Shown here: positions 10,993-24,754 of the stretch, piece by piece
Position numbering within the stretch: position 1 is the stretch's first letter
Layout of the letters: every line of letters starts with the position of its first letter
Origin: Sepiola atlantica
Taxonomy: Eukaryota > Mollusca > Cephalopoda > Sepiida > Sepiolidae
Assembly (NCBI GenBank): GCA_963556195.1
Contig: CAUVYP010000586.1
Coordinates: 868,001 to 932,000, forward strand
Direction of reading: 5' to 3'
Length of the DNA: 64,000 nt
Translations under genes and position numbers: made by a program
The notes under the pieces: generated by a model
Told to the model about the DNA's origin: nothing
Seen by the model: only the letters and a program-made list of their open reading frames with translations
Database searches by the model: none

Positions 10993-13224
10993 AGCGCGTT
11001 TTAAAGTTGATATCGCTTTTGTTTATAACTTCCACATTTATTCGAATTGTGCAACGAAACTTTGCAGACCGTCGCGGAGACACACGTTCTACTGAAGTAC
11101 CAAGTTTCAGAAGTGCAGCTCTTGTACTGCCGGAGATATGTCGATACAAACTGAATACGCAAAACATCAACTAAATTTAGCGCGTTTTAAAGTTGATATC
11201 GCTTTTGTTTATAACTTCCACATTTATTCGAATTGTGCAACGAAACTTTGCACAGATTAGCGGAGTCACATTTTCTACTGAAGTACCAAGTTTCAGAAGT
11301 GCAGCTCTTGTACTGCCGGAGATATGTCGATACAAACTGAATACGCAAAACATCAACAAAATTTAGCGCGTTTTAAAGTTGATATCGCTTTTGTTTATAA
11401 CTTCCACATTTATTCGAATTGTGCAACGAAACTTTGCACAGATTAGCGGAGTCACATTTTCTACTGAAGTACAAAGTTTCAGAAGTGCAGCTCTTGTACT
11501 GCCGGAGATATGTCGATACAAACTGAATACGCAAAACATCAACAAAATTTAGCGCGTTTTAAAGTTGATATCGCTTTTGTTTATAACTTCCACATTTATT
11601 CGAATTGTGCAACGAAACTTTGCAGACAGTCGCGGATAGGCCTTTTCTACTAAAGTACCAAGTTTAAGAAGTGCAGCTCTTGTACTGCCGGAGATATGTC
11701 GATACAAACTGAATACGCAAAACATCAACAAAATTTAGCGCGTTTTAAAGTTGATATCGCTTTTGTTTATAACTTCCACATTTATTCGAATTGTGCAACG
11801 AAACTTTGCACAGATTAGCGGAGTCACATTTTCTACTGAAGTACCAAGTTTCAGAAGTGCAGCTCTTGTACTGCCGGAGATATGTCGATACAAACTGAAT
11901 ACGCAAACTATCAACAAAATTTAGTGCGATTTAAAGTTGATATCGCTTTTGTTTATAACTTCACCATTCTTTTGAATTGTGCAACGAAACTTTGCAGAGA
12001 TAAGCAGAGTCACATGCTCTACTGAAGTACCAAGTTTCAGAAGTGCAGCTCTTTTACTGCCGGAGATATGTCGATACAAACTGAATACGCAAAACATCAA
12101 CAAAATTTAGCGCGTTTTAAAGTGGATATCGCTTTTGTTTATAACTTCCACATTTATTCGAATTGTGCAACGAAACTTTGCAGACCGTCGCGGAGACACA
12201 CGTTCTACTAAAGTACCAAGTTTCAGAAGTGCAGCTCTTGTACTGCCGGAGATATGTCGATACAAACTGAATACGCAAAACATCAACTAAATTTAGCGCG
12301 TTTTAAAGTTGATATCGCTTTTGTTTATAACTTCCACATTTATTCGAATTGTGCAACGAAACTTTGCACAGATTAGCGGAGTCACATGCTCTACTGAAGT
12401 ACCAAGTTTCAGAAGTGCAGCTCTTGTACTGCCGGAGATATGTCGATACAAACTGAATACGCAAAACATCAACAAAATTTAGCGCGTTTTAAAGTTGATA
12501 TCGCTTTTGTTTATAACTTCCACATTTATTCGAATTGTGCAACGAAACTTTGCACAGATTAGCGGAGTCACATTTTCTACTGAAGTACCAAGTTTCAGAA
12601 GTGCAGCTCTTGTACTGCCGGAGATATGTCGATACAAACTGAATACGCAAAACATCAACAAAATTTAGCGCGTTTTAAAGTTGATATCGCTTTTGTTTAT
12701 AACTTCCACATTTATTCGAATTGTGCAACGAAACTTTGCAGACAGTCGCGGATAGGCCTTTTCTACTGAAGTACCAAGTTTCAGAAGTGCAGCTCTTGTA
12801 CTGCCGGAGATATGTCGATACAAACTGAATACGCAAAACATCAACAAAATTTAGCGCGTTTTAAAGTTGATATCGCTTTTGTTTATAACTTCCACATTTA
12901 TTCGAATTGTGCAACGAAACTTTGCACAGATTAGCGGAGTCACATTTTCTACTGAAGTACCAAGTTTCAGAAGTGCAGCTCTTGTACTGCCGGAGATATG
13001 TCGATACAAACTGAATACGCAAAACATCAACAAAATTTAGCGCGTTTTAAAGTTGATATCGCTTTTGTTTATAACTTCGACATTTATTCGAATTGTGCAA
13101 CGAAACTTTGCACAGATTAGCGGAGTCACATTTTCTACTGAAGTACCAAGTTTCAGAAGTGCAGCTCTTGTACTGCCGGAGATATGTCGATACAAACTGA
13201 ATACGCAAACTATCAACAAAATTT

Positions 13225-14525
13225 AATGCGATTTAAAGTTAGTATCGCTTTTGTTTATAACTTCACCATTCTTTAGAATTGTGCAACGAAACTTTGCAGA
13301 GATAAGCGGAGTACCTGCTCTACTGAAGTACCAAGTTTCAGAAGTGCAGCTCTTTTACTGCCGGAGATATGTCGATACAAACTGAATACGCAAAACATCA
13401 ACAAAATTTAGCGCGTTTTAAAGTTGATATCGCTTTTGTTTATAACTTCCACATTTATTCGAATTGTGCAACGAAACTTTGCACAGATTAGCGGAGTCAC
13501 ATTTTCTACTGAAGTACCAAGTTTCAGAAGTGCAGCTCTTGTACTGCCGGAGATATGTCGATACAAACTGAATACGCAAAACATCAACAAAATTTAGCGC
13601 GTTTTAAAGTTGATATCGCTTTTGTTTATAACTTCCACATTTATTCGAATTGTGCAACGAAACTTTGCACAGATTAGCGGAGTCACATTTTCTACTGAAG
13701 TACCAAGTTTCAGAAGTGCAGCTCTTGTACTGCCGGAGATATGTCGATACAAACTGAATACGCAAAACATCAACAAAATTTAGTGCGATTTAAAGTTGAT
13801 ATCGCTTTTGTTTATAACTTCACCATTCTTTTGAATTGTGCAACGAAACTTTGCAGAGATAAGTGGAGTTACATGCTCTACTGAAGTACCAAGTTTCAGA
13901 AGTGCAGCTCTTTTACTGCCGGAGATATGTCGATACAAACTGAATACGCAAAACATCAACAAAATTTAGCGCGTTTTAAAGTGGATATCGCTTTTGTTTA
14001 TAACTTCACCATTCTTTAGAATTGTGCAACGAAACTTTGCAGACCGTCGCGGAGACACACGTTCTACTGAAGTACCAAGTTTCAGAAGTGCAGCTCTTGT
14101 ACTGCCGGAGATATGTCGATACAAACTGAATACGCAAAACATCAACTAAATTTAGCGCGTTTTAAAGTTGATATCGCTTTTGTTTATAACTTCCACATTT
14201 ATTCGAATTGTGCAACGAAACTTTGCACAGATTAGCGGAGTCACATTTTCTACTGAAGTACCAAGTTTCAGAAGTGCAGCTCTTGTACTGCCGGAGATAT
14301 GTCGATACAAACTGAATACGCAAAACATCAACAAAATTTAGCGCGTTTTAAAGTTGATATCGCTTTTGTTTATAACTTCCACATTTATTCGAATTGTGCA
14401 ACGAAACTTTGCACAGATTAGCGGAGTCACATGCTCTACTGAAGTACCAAGTTTCAGAAGTGCAGCTCTTGTACTGCCGGAGATATGTCGATACAAACTG
14501 AATACGCAAACTATCAACAAAATTT
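13225..14525. repeat. Heptamer copy 1 within superunit copy 2
   Basis: Counterpart of 2439-3739 at offset 10786, including the 185-bp class C lead monomer at 13225-13409 with gagtacctgctc. Confidence 0.85.
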
Positions 14526-15826
14526 AGTGCGATTTAAAGTTAGTATCGCTTTTGTTTATAACTTCACCATTCTTTAGAATTGTGCAACGAAACTTTGCAG
14601 AGATAAGCGGAGTACCTGCTCTACTGAAGTACCAAGTTTCAGAAGTGCAGCTCTTTTACTGCCGGAGATATGTCGATACAAACTGAATACGCAAAACATC
14701 AACAAAATTTAGCGCGTTTTAAAGTTGATATCGCTTTTGTTTATAACTTCCACATTTATTTTAATTGTGCAACGAAACTTTGCACAGATTAGCGGAGTCA
14801 CATTTTCTACTGAAGTACCAAGTTTCAGAAGTGCAGCTCTTGTACTGCCGGAGATATGTCGATACAAACTGAATACGCAAAACATCAACAAAATTTAGCG
14901 CGTTTTAAAGTTGATATCGCTTTTGTTTATAACTTCCACATTTATTCGAATTGTGCAACGAAACTTTGCACAGATTAGCGGAGTCACATTTTCTACTGAA
15001 GTACCAAGTTTCAGAAGTGCAGCTCTTGTACTGCCGGAGATATGTCGATACAAACTGAATACGCAAAACATCAACAAAATTTAGTGCGATTTAAAGTTGA
15101 TATCGCTTTTGTTTATAACTTCACCATTCTTTTGATTTGTGCAACGAAACTTTGCAGAGATAAGTGGAGTTAATTGCTCTACTGAAGTACCAAGTTTCAG
15201 AAGTGCAGCTCTTTTACTGCCGGAGATATGTCGATACAAACTGAATACGCAAAACATCAACAAAATTTAGCGCGTTTTAAAGTGGATATCGCTTTTGTTT
15301 ATAACTTCACCATTCTTTAGAATTGTGCAACGAAACTTTGCAGACCGTCGCGGAGACACACGTTCTACTGAAGTACCAAGTTTCAGAAGTGCAGCTCTTG
15401 TACTATCGGAGATATGTCGATACAAACTGAATACGCAAAACATCAACTAAATTTAGCGCGTTTTAAAGTTGATATCGCTTTTGTTTATAACTTCCACATT
15501 TATTCGAATTGTGCAACGAAACTTTGCACAGATTAGCGGAGTCACATTTTCTACTGAAGTACCAAGTTTCAGAAGTGCAGCTCTTGTACTGCCGGAGATA
15601 TGTCGATACAAACTGAATACGCAAAACATCAACAAAATTTAGCGCGTTTTAAAGTTGATATCGCTTTTGTTTATAACTTCCACATTTATTCGAATTGTGC
15701 AACGAAACTTTGCACAGATTAGCGGAGTCACATTTTCTACTGAAGTACCAAGTTTCAGAAGTGCAGCTCTTGTACTGCCGGAGATATGTCGATACAAACT
15801 GAATACGCAAAACATCAACAAAATTT
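14526..15826. repeat. Heptamer copy 2 within superunit copy 2
   Basis: Counterpart of 3740-5040 at offset 10786, with the 185-bp lead monomer at 14526-14710 and the shared rare gtactatcgg near 15403. The class C monomer at 15083 has tttgattt where its partner at 4297 has tttcgaatt. Confidence 0.85.
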
Positions 15827-18800
15827 AGCGCGTTTTAAAGTTGATATCGCTTTTGTTTATAACTTCCACATTTATTCGAATTGTGCAACGAAACTTTGCA
15901 GACAGTCGCGGATAGGCCTTTTCTACTGAAGTACCAAGTTTCAGAAGTGCAGCTCTTGTACTGCCGGAGATATGTCGATACAAACTGAATACGCAAAACA
16001 TCAACAAAATTTAGCGCGTTTTAAAGTTGATATCGCTTTTGTTTATAACTTCCACATTTATTCGAATTGTGCAACGAAACTTTGCACAGATTAGCGGAGT
16101 CACATTTTCTACTGAAGTACCAAGTTTCAGAAGTGCAGCTCTTGTACTGCCGGAGATATGTCGATACAAACTGAATACGCAAACTATCAACAAAATTTAG
16201 TGCGATTTAAAGTTGATATCGCTTTTGTTTATAACTTCACCATTCTTTTTAATTGTGCAACGAAACTTTGCAGAGATAAGCGGAGTCACATGCTCTACTG
16301 AAGTACCAAGTTTCAGAAGTGCAGCTCTTTTACTGCCGGAGATATGTCGATACAAACTGAATACGCAAAACATCAACAAAATTTAGCGCGTTTTAAAGTG
16401 GATATCGCTTTTGTTTATAACTTCCACATTTATTCGAATTGTGCAACGAAACTTTGCACAGATTAGCGGAGTCACATGCTCTACTGAAGTACCAAGTTTC
16501 AGAAGTGCAGCTCTTGTACTGCCGGAGATATGTCGATACAAACTGAATACGCAAAACATCAACAAAATTTAGCGCGTTTTAAAGTTGATATCGCTTTTGT
16601 TTATAACTTCCACATTTATTCAAATTGTGCAACGAAACTTTGCACAGATTAGCGGAGTCACATTTTCTACTGAAGTACCAAGTTTCAGAAGTGCAGCTCT
16701 TGTACTGCCGGAGATATGTCGATACAAACTGAATACGCAAAACATCCACAAAATTTAGCGCGTTTTAAAGTTTATATCGCTTTTGTTTATAACTTCCACA
16801 TTTATTCGAATTGTGCAACGAAACTTTGCAGACAGTCGCGGATAGGCCTTTTCTACTGAAGTACCAAGTTTCAGAAGTGCAGCTCTTGTACTGCCGGAGA
16901 TATGTCGATACAAACTGAATACGCAAAACATCAACAAAATTTAGCGCGTTTTAAAGTTGATATCGCTTTTGTTTATAACTTCCACATTTATTCGAATTGT
17001 GCAACGAAACTTTGCACAGATTAGCGGAGTCACATTTTCTACTGAAGTACCAAGTTTCAGAAGTGCAGCTCTTGTACTGCCGGAGATATGTCGATACAAA
17101 CTGAATACGCAAAACATCAACAAAATTTAGCGCGTTTTAAAGTTGATATCGCTTTTGTTTATAACTTCCACATTTATTCGAATTGTGCAACGAAACTTTG
17201 CACAGATTAGCGGAGTCACATTTTCTACTGAAGTACCAAGTTTCAGAAGTGCAGCTCTTGTACTGCCGGAGATATGTCGATACAAACTGAATACGCAAAC
17301 TATCAACAAAATTTAGTGCGATTTAAAGTTGATATCGCTTTTGTTTATAACTTCACCATTCTTTTGAATTGTGCAACGAAACTTTGCAGAGATAAGCGGA
17401 GTCACATGCTCTACTGAAGTACCAAGTTTCAGAAGTGCAGCTCTTTTACTGCCGGAGATATGTCGATACAAACTGAATACGCAAAACATCAACAAAATTT
17501 AGCGCGTTTTAAAGTGGATATCGCTTTTGTTTATAACTTCCACATTTATTCGAATTGTGCAACGAAACTTTGCAGACCGTCGCGGAGACACACGTTCTAC
17601 TAAAGTACCAAGTTTCAGAAGTGCAGCTCTTTTACTGCCGGAGATATGTCGATACAAACTGAATACGCAAAACATCAACTAAATTTAGCGCGTTTTAAAG
17701 TTGATATCGCTTTTGTTTATAACTTCCACATTTATTCGAATTGTGCAACGAAACTTTGCACAGATTAGCGGAGTCACATGCTCTACTGAAGTACCAAGTT
17801 TCAGAAGTGCAGCTCTTGTACTGCCGGAGATATGTCGATACAAACTGAATACGCAAAACATCAACAAAATTTAGCGCGTTTTAAAGTTGATATCGCTTTT
17901 GTTTATAACTTCCACATTTATTCGAATTGTGCAACGAAACTTTGCACAGATTAGCGGAGTCACATTTTCTACTGAAGTACCAAGTTTCAGAAGTGCAGCT
18001 CTTGTACTGCCGGAGATATGTCGATACAAACTGAATACGCAAAACATCAACAAAATTTAGCGCGTTTTAAAGTTGATATCGCTTTTGTTTATAACTTCCA
18101 CATTTATTCGAATTGTGCAACGAAACTTTGCAGACAGTCGCGTATAGGCTTTTTCTACTGAAGTACCAAGTTTCAGAAGTGCAGCTCTTGTACTGCCGGA
18201 GATATGTCGATACAAACTGAATACGCAAAACATCAACAAAATTTAGCGCGTTTTAAAGTTGATATCGCTTTTGTTTATAACTTCCACATTTATTCGAATT
18301 GTGCAACGAAACTTTGCACAGATTAGCGGAGTCACATTTTCTACTGAAGTACCAAGTTTCAGAAGTGCAGCTCTTGTACTGCCGGAGATATGTCGATACA
18401 AACTGAATACGCAAACTATCAACAAAATTTAGTGCGATTTAAAGTTAGTATCGCTTTTGTTTATAACTTCACCATTCTTTAGAATTGTGCAACGAAACTT
18501 TGCAGAGATAAGCGGAGTCACATGCTCTACTGAAGTACCAAGTTTCAGAAGTGCAGCTCTTTTACTGCCGGAGATATGTCGATACAAACTGAATACGCAA
18601 AACATCAACAAAATTTAGCGCGTTTTAAAGTTGATATCGCTTTTGTTTATAACTTCCACATTTATTTTAATTGTGCAACGAAACTTTGCACAGATTAGCG
18701 GAGTCACATTTTCTACTGAAGTACCAAGTTTCAGAAGTGCAGCTCTTGTACTGCCGGAGATATGTCGATACAAAATGAATACGCAAAATATCAACAAAAT

Positions 18801-20290
18801 TTAGCGCGTTTTAAAGTTGATATCGCTTTTGTTTATAACTTCCACATTTATTCGAATTGTGCAACGAAACTTTGCACAGATTAGCGGAGTCACATTTTCT
18901 ACTGAAGTACCAAGTTTCAGAAGTGCAGCTCTTGTACTGCCGGAGATATGTCGATACAAACTGAATACGCAAACTATCAACAAAATTTAGTGCGATTTAA
19001 AGTTGATATCGCTTTTGTTTATAACTTCACCATTCTTTTGAATTGTGCAACGAAACTTTGTAGAGATAAGGGGAGTCACATGCTCTACTGAAGTACAAAG
19101 TTTCAGAAGTGCAGCTCTTTTACTGCCGGAGATATGTCGATACAAACTGAATACGCAAAACATCAACAAAATTTAGCGCGTTTTAAAGTGGATATCGCTT
19201 TTGTTTATAACTTCCACATTTATTCGAATTGTGCAACGAAACTTTGCAGACCGTCGCGGAGACACACGTTCTACTAAAGTACCAAGTTTCAGAAGTGCAG
19301 CTCTTGTACTGCCGGAGATATGTCGATACAAACTGAATACGCAAAACATCAACTAAATTTAGCGCGTTTTAAAGTTGATATCGCTTTTGTTTATAACTTC
19401 CACATTTATTCGAATTGTGCAACGAAACTTTGCACAGATTAGCGGAGTCACATGCTCTACTGAAGTACCAAGTTTCAGAAGTGCAGCTCTTGTACTGCCG
19501 GAGATATGTCGATACAAACTGAATACGCAAAACATCAACAAAATTTAGCGCGTTTTAAAGTTGATATCGCTTTTGTTTATAACTTCCACATTTATTCGAA
19601 TTGTGCAACGAAACTTTGCACAGATTAGCGGAGTCACATTTTCTACTGAAGTACCAAGTTTCAGAAGTGCAGCTCTTGTACTGCCGGAGATATGTCGATA
19701 CAAACTGAATACGCAAAACATCAACAAAATTTAGCGCGTTTTAAAGTTGATATCGCTTTTGTTTATAACTTCCACATTTATTCGAATTGTGCAACGAAAC
19801 TTTGCAGACAGTCGCGTATAGGCCTTTTCTACTGAAGTACCAAGTTTCAGAAGTGCAGCTCTTGTACTGCCGGAGATATGTCGATACAAACTGAATACGC
19901 AAAACATCAACAAAATTTAGCGCGTTTTAAAGTTGATATCGCTTTTGTTTATAACTTCCACATTTATTCGAATTGTGCAACGAAACTTTGCACAGATTAG
20001 CGGAGTCACATTTTCTACTGAAGTACCAAGTTTCAGAAGTGCAGCTCTTGTACTGCCGGAGATATGTCGATACAAACTGAATACGCAAAACATCAACTAA
20101 ATTTAGCGCGTTTTAAAGTTGATATCGCTTTTGTTTATAACTTCCACATTTATTCGAATTGTGCAACGAAACTTTGCACAGATTAGCGGAGTCACATGCT
20201 CTACTGAAGTACCAAGTTTCAGAAGTGCAGCTCTTGTACTGCCGGAGATATGTCGATACAAACTGAATACGCAAAACATCAACAAAATTT

Positions 20291-23200
20291 AGCGCGTTTT
20301 AAAGTTGATATCGCTTTTGTTTATAACTTCCACATTTATTCGAATTGTGCAACGAAACTTTGCAGACAGTCGCGGATAGGCCTTTTCTACTGAAGTACCA
20401 AGTTTCAGAAGTGCAGCTCTTGTACTGCCGGAGATATGTCGATACAAACTGAATACGCAAAACATCAACAAAATTTAGCGCGTTTTAAAGTTGATATCGC
20501 TTTTGTTTATAACTTCCACATTTATTCGAATTGTGCAACGAAACTTTGCACAGATTAGCGGAGTCACATTTTCTACTGAAGTACCAAGTTTCAGAAGTGC
20601 AGCTCTTGTACTGCCGGAGATATGTCGATACAAACTGAATACGCAAACTATCAACAAAATTTAGTGCGATTTAAAGTTGATATCGCTTTTGTTTATAACT
20701 TCACCATTCTTTTTAATTGTGCAACGAAACTTTGCAGAGATAAGTGGAGTAACATGCCTTACTGAAGTACCAAGTTTCAGAAGTGCAGCTCTTTTACTGC
20801 CGGAGATATGTCGATACAAACTGAATACGCAAAACATCAACAAAATTTAGCGCGTTTTAAAGTGGATATCGCTTTTGTTTATAACTTCACCATTCTTTAG
20901 AATTGTGCAACGAAACTTTGCAGACCGTCGCGGAGACACACGTTCTACTGAAGTACCAAGTTTCAGAAGTGCAGCTCTTGTACTGCCGGAGATATGTCGA
21001 TACAAACTGAATACGCAAAACATCAACTAAATTTAGCGCGTTTTAAAGTTGATATCGCTTTTGTTTATAACTTCCACATTTATTCGAATTGTGCAACGAA
21101 ACTTTGCACAGATTAGCGGAGTCACATTTTCTACTGAAGTACCAAGTTTCAGAAGTGCAGCTCTTGTACTGCCGGAGATATGTCGATACAAACTGAATAC
21201 GCAAAACATCAACAAAATTTAGCGCGTTTTAAAGTTGATATCGCTTTTGTTTATAACTTCCACATTTATTCGAATTGTGCAACGAAACTTTGCACAGATT
21301 AGCGGAGTCACATTTTCTACTGAAGTACCAAGTTTCAGAAGTGCAGCTCTTGTACTGCCGGAGATATGTCGATACAAACTGAATACGCAAAACATCAACA
21401 AAATTTAGCGCGTTTTAAAGTTGATATCGCTTTTGTTTATAACTTCCACATTTATTCGAATTGTGCAACGAAACTTTGCAGACCGTCGCGGAGACACACG
21501 TTCTACTAAAGTACCAAGTTTCAGAAGTGCAGCTCTTGTACTGCCGGAGATATGTCGATACAAACTGAATACGCAAAACATCAACTAAATTTAGCGCGTT
21601 TTAAAGTTGATATCGCTTTTGTTTATAACTTCCACATTTATTCGAATTGTGCAACGAAACTTTGCACAGATTAGCGGAGTCACATTTTCTACTGAAGTAC
21701 CAAGTTTCAGAAGTGCAGCTCTTGTACTGCCGGAGATATGTCGATACAAACTGAATACGACAAACATCAACAAAATTTAGCGCGTTTTAAAGTTGATATC
21801 GCTTTTGTTTATAACTTCCACATTTATTTTAATTGTGCAACGAAACTTTGCACAGATTAGCGGAGTCACATTTTCTACTGAAGTACCAAGTTTCAGAAGT
21901 GCAGCTCTTGTACTGCCGGAGATATGTCGATACAAACTGAATACGCAAAACATCAACAAAATTTAGCGCGTTTTAAAGTTGATATCGCTTTTGTTTATAA
22001 CTTCCACATTTATTCGAATTGTGCAACGAAACTTTGCAGACCGTCGCGGATAGGCCTTTTCTACTGAAGTACCAAGTTTCAGAAGTGCAGCTCTTGTACT
22101 GCCGGAGATATGTCGATACAAACTGAATACGCAAAACATCAACAAAATTTAGCGCGTTTTAAAGTTGATATCGCTTTTGTTTATAACTTCCACATTTATT
22201 CGAATTGTGCAACGAAACTTTGCACAGATTAGCGGAGTCACATTTTCTACTGAAGTACCAAGTTTCAGAAGTGCAGCTCTTGTACTGCCGGAGATATGTC
22301 GATACAAACTGAATACGCAAAACATCAACAAAATTTAGCGCGTTTTAAAGTTGATATCGCTTTTGTTTATAACTTCCACATTTATTCGAATTGTGCAAGG
22401 AAACTTTGCACAGATTAGCGGAGTCACATTTTCTACTGAAGTACCAAGTTTCAGAAGGTCAGCTCTTGTACTGCCGGAGATATGTCGATACAAACTGAAT
22501 ACGCAAAACATCAACAAAATTTAGCGCGTTTTAAAGTTGATATCGCTTTTGTTTATAACTTCCACATTTATTCGAATTGTGCAACGAAACTTTGCAGAAA
22601 GTCGCGGATAGGCCTTTTCTACTGAAGTACCAAGTTTCAGAAGTGCAGCTCTTGTACTGCCGGAGATATGTCGATACAAACTGAATACGCAAAACATCAA
22701 CTAAATTTAGCGCGTTTTAAAGTTGATATCGCTTTTGTTTATAACTTCCACATTTATTCGAATTGTGCAACGAAACTTTGCACAGATTAGCGGAGTCACA
22801 TTTTCTACTGAAGTACCAAGTTTCAGAAGTGCAGCTCTTGTACTGCCGGAGATATGTCGATACAAACTGAATACGCAAAACATCAACAAAATTTAGCGCG
22901 TTTTAAAGTTGATATCGCTTTTGTTTATAACTTCCACATTTATTCGAATTGTGCAACGAAACTTTGCACAGATTAGCGGAGTCACATTTTCTACTGAAGT
23001 ACCAAGTTTCAGAAGTGCAGCTCTTGTACTGCCGGAGATATGTCGATACAAACTGAATACGCAAAACATCAACAAAATTTAGCGCGTTTTAAAGTTGATA
23101 TCGCTTTTGTTTATAACTTCCACATTTATTCGAATTGTGCAACGAAACTTTGCAGACCGTCGCGGAGACACACGTTCTACTAAAGTACCAAGTTTCAGAA

Positions 23201-24754
23201 GTGCAGCTCTTGTACTGCCGGAGATATGTCGATACAAACTGAATACGCAAAACATCAACTAAATTTAGCGCGTTTTAAAGTTGATATCGCTTTTGTTTAT
23301 AACTTCCACATTTATTCGAATTGTGCAACGAAACTTTGCACAGATTAGCGGAGTCACATTTTCTACTGAAGTACCAAGTTTCAGAAGTGCAGCTCTTGTA
23401 CTGCCGGAGATATGTCGATACAAACTGAATACGCAAAACATCAACAAAATTTAGCGCGTTTTAAAGTTGATATCGCTTTTGTTTATAACTTCCACATTTA
23501 TTTTAATTGTGCAACGAAACTTTGCACAGATTAGCGGAGTCACATTTTCTACTGAAGTACCAAGTTGCAGAAGTGCAGCTCTTGTACTGCCGGAGATATG
23601 TCGATACAAACTGAATACGCAAAACATCAACAAAATTTAGCGCGTTTTAAAGTTGATATCGCTTTTGTTTATAACTTCCACATTTATTCGAATTGTGCAA
23701 CGAAACTTTGCACAGATTAGCGGAGTCACATTTTCTACTGAAGTACCAAGTTTCAGAAGTGCAGCTCTTGTACTGCCGGAGATATGTCGATACAAACTGA
23801 ATACGCAAAACATCAACAAAATTTAGCGCGTTTTAAAGTTGATATCGCTTTTGTTTATAACTTCCACATTTATTCGAATTGTGCAACGAAACTTTGCAGA
23901 CCGTCGCGGAGACACACGTTCTACTGAAGTACCAAGTTTCAGAAGTGCAGCTCTTGTACTGCCGGAGATATGTCGATACAAACTGAATACGCAAAACATC
24001 AACTAAATTTAGCGCGTTTTAAAGTTGATATCGCTTTTGTTTATAACTTCCACATTTATTCGAATTGTGCAACGAAACTTTGCACAGATTAGCGGAGTCA
24101 CATTTTCTACTGAAGTACCAAGTTTCAGAAGTGCAGCTCTTGTACTGCCGGAGATATGTCGATACAAACTGAATACGCAAAACATCAACAAAATTTAGCG
24201 CGTTTTAAAGTTGATATCGCTTTTGTTTATAACTTCCACATTTATTCGAATTGTGCAACGAAACTTTGCACAGATTAGCGGAGTCACATTTTCTACTGAA
24301 GTACCAAGTTTCAGAAGTGCAGCTCTTGTACTGCCGGAGATATGTCGATACAAACTGAATACGCAAAACATCAACAAAATTTAGCGCGTTTTAAAGTTGA
24401 TATCGCTTTTGTTTATAACTTCCACATTTATTCGAATTGTGCAACGAAACTTTGCACAGATTAGCGGAGTCACATTTTCTACTGAAGTACCAAGTTTCAG
24501 AAGTGCAGCTCTTGTACTGCCGGAGATATGTCGATACAAACTGAATACGCAAAACATCAACAAAATTTAGCGCGTTTTAAAGTTGATATCGCTTTTGTTT
24601 ATAACTTCCACATTTATTCGAATTGTGCAACGAAACTTTGCACAGATTAGCGGAGTCACATTTTCTACTGAAGTACCAAGTTTCAGAAGTGCAGCTCTTG
24701 TACTGCCGGAGATATGTCGATACAAACTGAATACGCAAAACATCAACAAAATTT
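20291..24754. repeat. 24-monomer unit (4464 bp), copy 1
   Basis: The order from 20291 is B A' C D A A D A A B A A B A A D A A A D A A A A. It overlaps the end of superunit copy 2. Private markers shared with the next copy are C with atgccttac (20663), a hybrid B with accgtcgcggatagg (21965), and an A with gcaaggaaac and gaaggtcagc (22337). A 1674-bp sub-repeat is visible inside it: D-A-A at 21407 and at 23081, the third monomer having ttttaatt in both. Confidence 0.85.

Larger units (their letters stand above)
10787..21480. repeat. 58-monomer superunit, copy 2
   Basis: Aligns without gaps to 1-10694 at an offset of 10786 bp. By eye I find about ten substitutions, which implies roughly 99.9% identity. 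Examples are atacgg at 742-747 against atacgc here, tttcgaatt near 4346 against tttgattt near 15132, accatcgcgg near 10138 against accgtcgcgg near 20924, and aaagttgat near 8399 against aaagtggat here. Similarity breaks in the last monomer of the unit: class B at 10621 but class D at 21407. Confidence 0.9.
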
